The notes under the pieces are model-generated. The model saw nothing but the letters and a program-made list of their open reading frames with translations, did not search any database and had not been told where the DNA came from. A DNA stretch of 64,000 nucleotides from Crambe crambe (taxonomy: Eukaryota > Porifera > Demospongiae > Poecilosclerida > Crambeidae). The stretch covers positions 6,820,001 through 6,884,000 of the forward strand of contig OZ004592.1 of assembly GCA_963924555.1 (NCBI GenBank). The letters are read 5' to 3'. A program made the position numbers and the translations under genes. Below, piece after piece: positions 63,087 to 64,000 of this stretch (position 1 is the stretch's first letter; each line of letters opens with the position of its first letter).

Positions 63087-64000
63087 CTAGAGCTGTGATT
63101 CAGGCTCCCAGAAACTTTTCATGGTGGACTGGACAGGCCAAAGATAAGCCACAGCAATCCCAGGAACACTGCGACCAAAAACCAGAGGAGATACCTCCTT
63201 CCATGTCCCTTCTTCAGGATTGTACTTCTCCACAACATCCACTGTCTTCACTCCATTATAGCCCCCAATGGCATACACCTCCCCTGCAAAGGAAATGGCA
63301 TATTTATTGAAGAGCATCCCTAACTTTGACACAGCCATTCAGCGTACTCTTACCCCTGAGTGCTGTAACAGCCACTCCAGTTCTTGAGTGGTGCATAGGA
63401 GCAATGAGACTCCATTGTTTGGTACCAGGGTCAAACCTCTCCACCTCACACAGCCACTGACCTGTCCATGTAATAATACTCTTAATATCATCTTCCCCTT
63501 TAATCATCTCAAGGAGAGGTGCTTACCGGAGTCATATCCACCTACAGCATAGAGACAGCCATTGAGAGCTGTGACACTAGCAGCCCCTCGACTCCGATGC
63601 ATGGGAGGCATGTCCTCCCACTCGTCCCTTTCTGGGTTGTAGCGCTCCATGGAGTTGAGATTGGAGCGGGTTCCATCGTCCCTATTACTGCCCCCCACAG
63701 CATACACCAGGTTCTCTATCACAGCCACACCTTCAACACACAAAAGATATTAGTTACCAAAGCTACATTCTCTTGTCTCTTTAGAGTTACCACTTACCAA
63801 CATTCCTCCTAGGAGTCTTCATGGGAGCTATCTCACTCCATGTGTCATTCTGAATGTCGTACTTCTCTGCCGTTCCAAGGATGGCTTTGCCACTGTATCC
63901 ACCAATAGCATATATGGCATTGAAGGTGACTCCTGTCACTGCGTCCCGCATGTCCTTAATGGCTCCCACACCCAAATTCATACGAGGGGTCAACATATGA
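63087..64000 (-). CDS. Kelch-repeat protein (KLHL-like), C-terminal part only
   Basis: The last four kelch repeats run from the right edge to a stop at 63087. Exons near 63789-64000, 63529-63731, 63353-63473 and 63087-63283 encode one blade each or parts of one. Blade landmarks: AIYAIGGYSGKAILGTAEKY with TWSEIAPM; VYAVGGSNRDD and MERYNPERDEWEDMPPMHRS; LYAVGGYDSG with VERFDPGTKQW; VYAIGGYNGVKTVDVVEKYN with WKEVSPL. The GG dipeptides and spaced Tyr/Trp are typical of KLHL substrate adaptors of cullin-3 ligases. The BTB and BACK domains, if any, lie beyond the window, so the subfamily cannot be given. Confidence 0.88.

Overview
The window is eukaryotic and animal: spliced genes with mostly short GT-AG introns, moderate AT-richness, many microsatellites, and metazoan families throughout (ferlin, BNIP3-type mitophagy receptor, KANSL3, receptor tyrosine kinase, CDC25, KCMF1, clarin). 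I count 19 protein-coding genes in 64 kb, about one per 3.4 kb. Compact genes, divergent gene pairs, HSPA12 paralogs, a lineage-specific receptor kinase and a tandem pair of orphan secreted proteins fit a sponge (probably a demosponge) best. That assignment is inference; another early-branching animal is possible.

Layout. 1-11.5 kb: a dysferlin/myoferlin-type ferlin on the minus strand, 3' end beyond the left edge. 11.8-16.25 kb: two tandem plus-strand genes for secreted cysteine-rich proteins with thyroglobulin type-1 domains (the second also has a Kazal domain) and a shared N-terminal module I cannot name. 16.5-25 kb: KANSL3 (minus), with introns holding foldback repeats. 25.3-26.6 kb: a BNIP3/NIX-like gene (plus). 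26.9-29.5 kb: PGM3 (minus). 29.6-32.5 kb: TTC14 (minus), ending only 93 bp upstream of the PGM3 start codon. 32.8-42.2 kb: two HSPA12-type HSP70-like paralogs head to head. 42.3-44.9 kb: two tandem WSCD-type sulfotransferase genes, the first frameshifted near its C-terminus. 44.9-45.9 kb: a single-exon TMEM53-like gene. 46.1-48.4 kb: MGAT2 (minus). 48.7-50.2 kb: WDR54 (plus). 50.3-55.8 kb: a receptor tyrosine kinase with a very large kinase insert (minus). 56.1-57.9 kb: KCMF1 (minus). 58.4-59.9 kb: a clarin-like four-helix membrane protein (plus). 60.1-62.6 kb: CDC25 (minus). 63.1-64 kb: the C-terminal kelch repeats of a KLHL-like protein (minus, 5' end beyond the right edge).

Architecture. 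Five neighbouring pairs are divergent with start codons 280-480 bp apart (ferlin/secreted A, KANSL3/BNIP3-like, HSPA12 pair, MGAT2/WDR54, KCMF1/clarin). Other neighbours are convergent or co-oriented with gaps as small as 55-142 bp. Full palindromic NRF-1-type motifs lie just upstream of three genes and weaker forms upstream of two more. Several intronic repeats are foldback or terminal-inverted-repeat elements. There is no bacterial, viral or CRISPR content. The genes are mostly independent housekeeping or signalling loci; I see no single pathway cluster, although PGM3 (UDP-GlcNAc synthesis), MGAT2 (N-glycan branching) and the WSCD-type genes all concern glycoconjugates.
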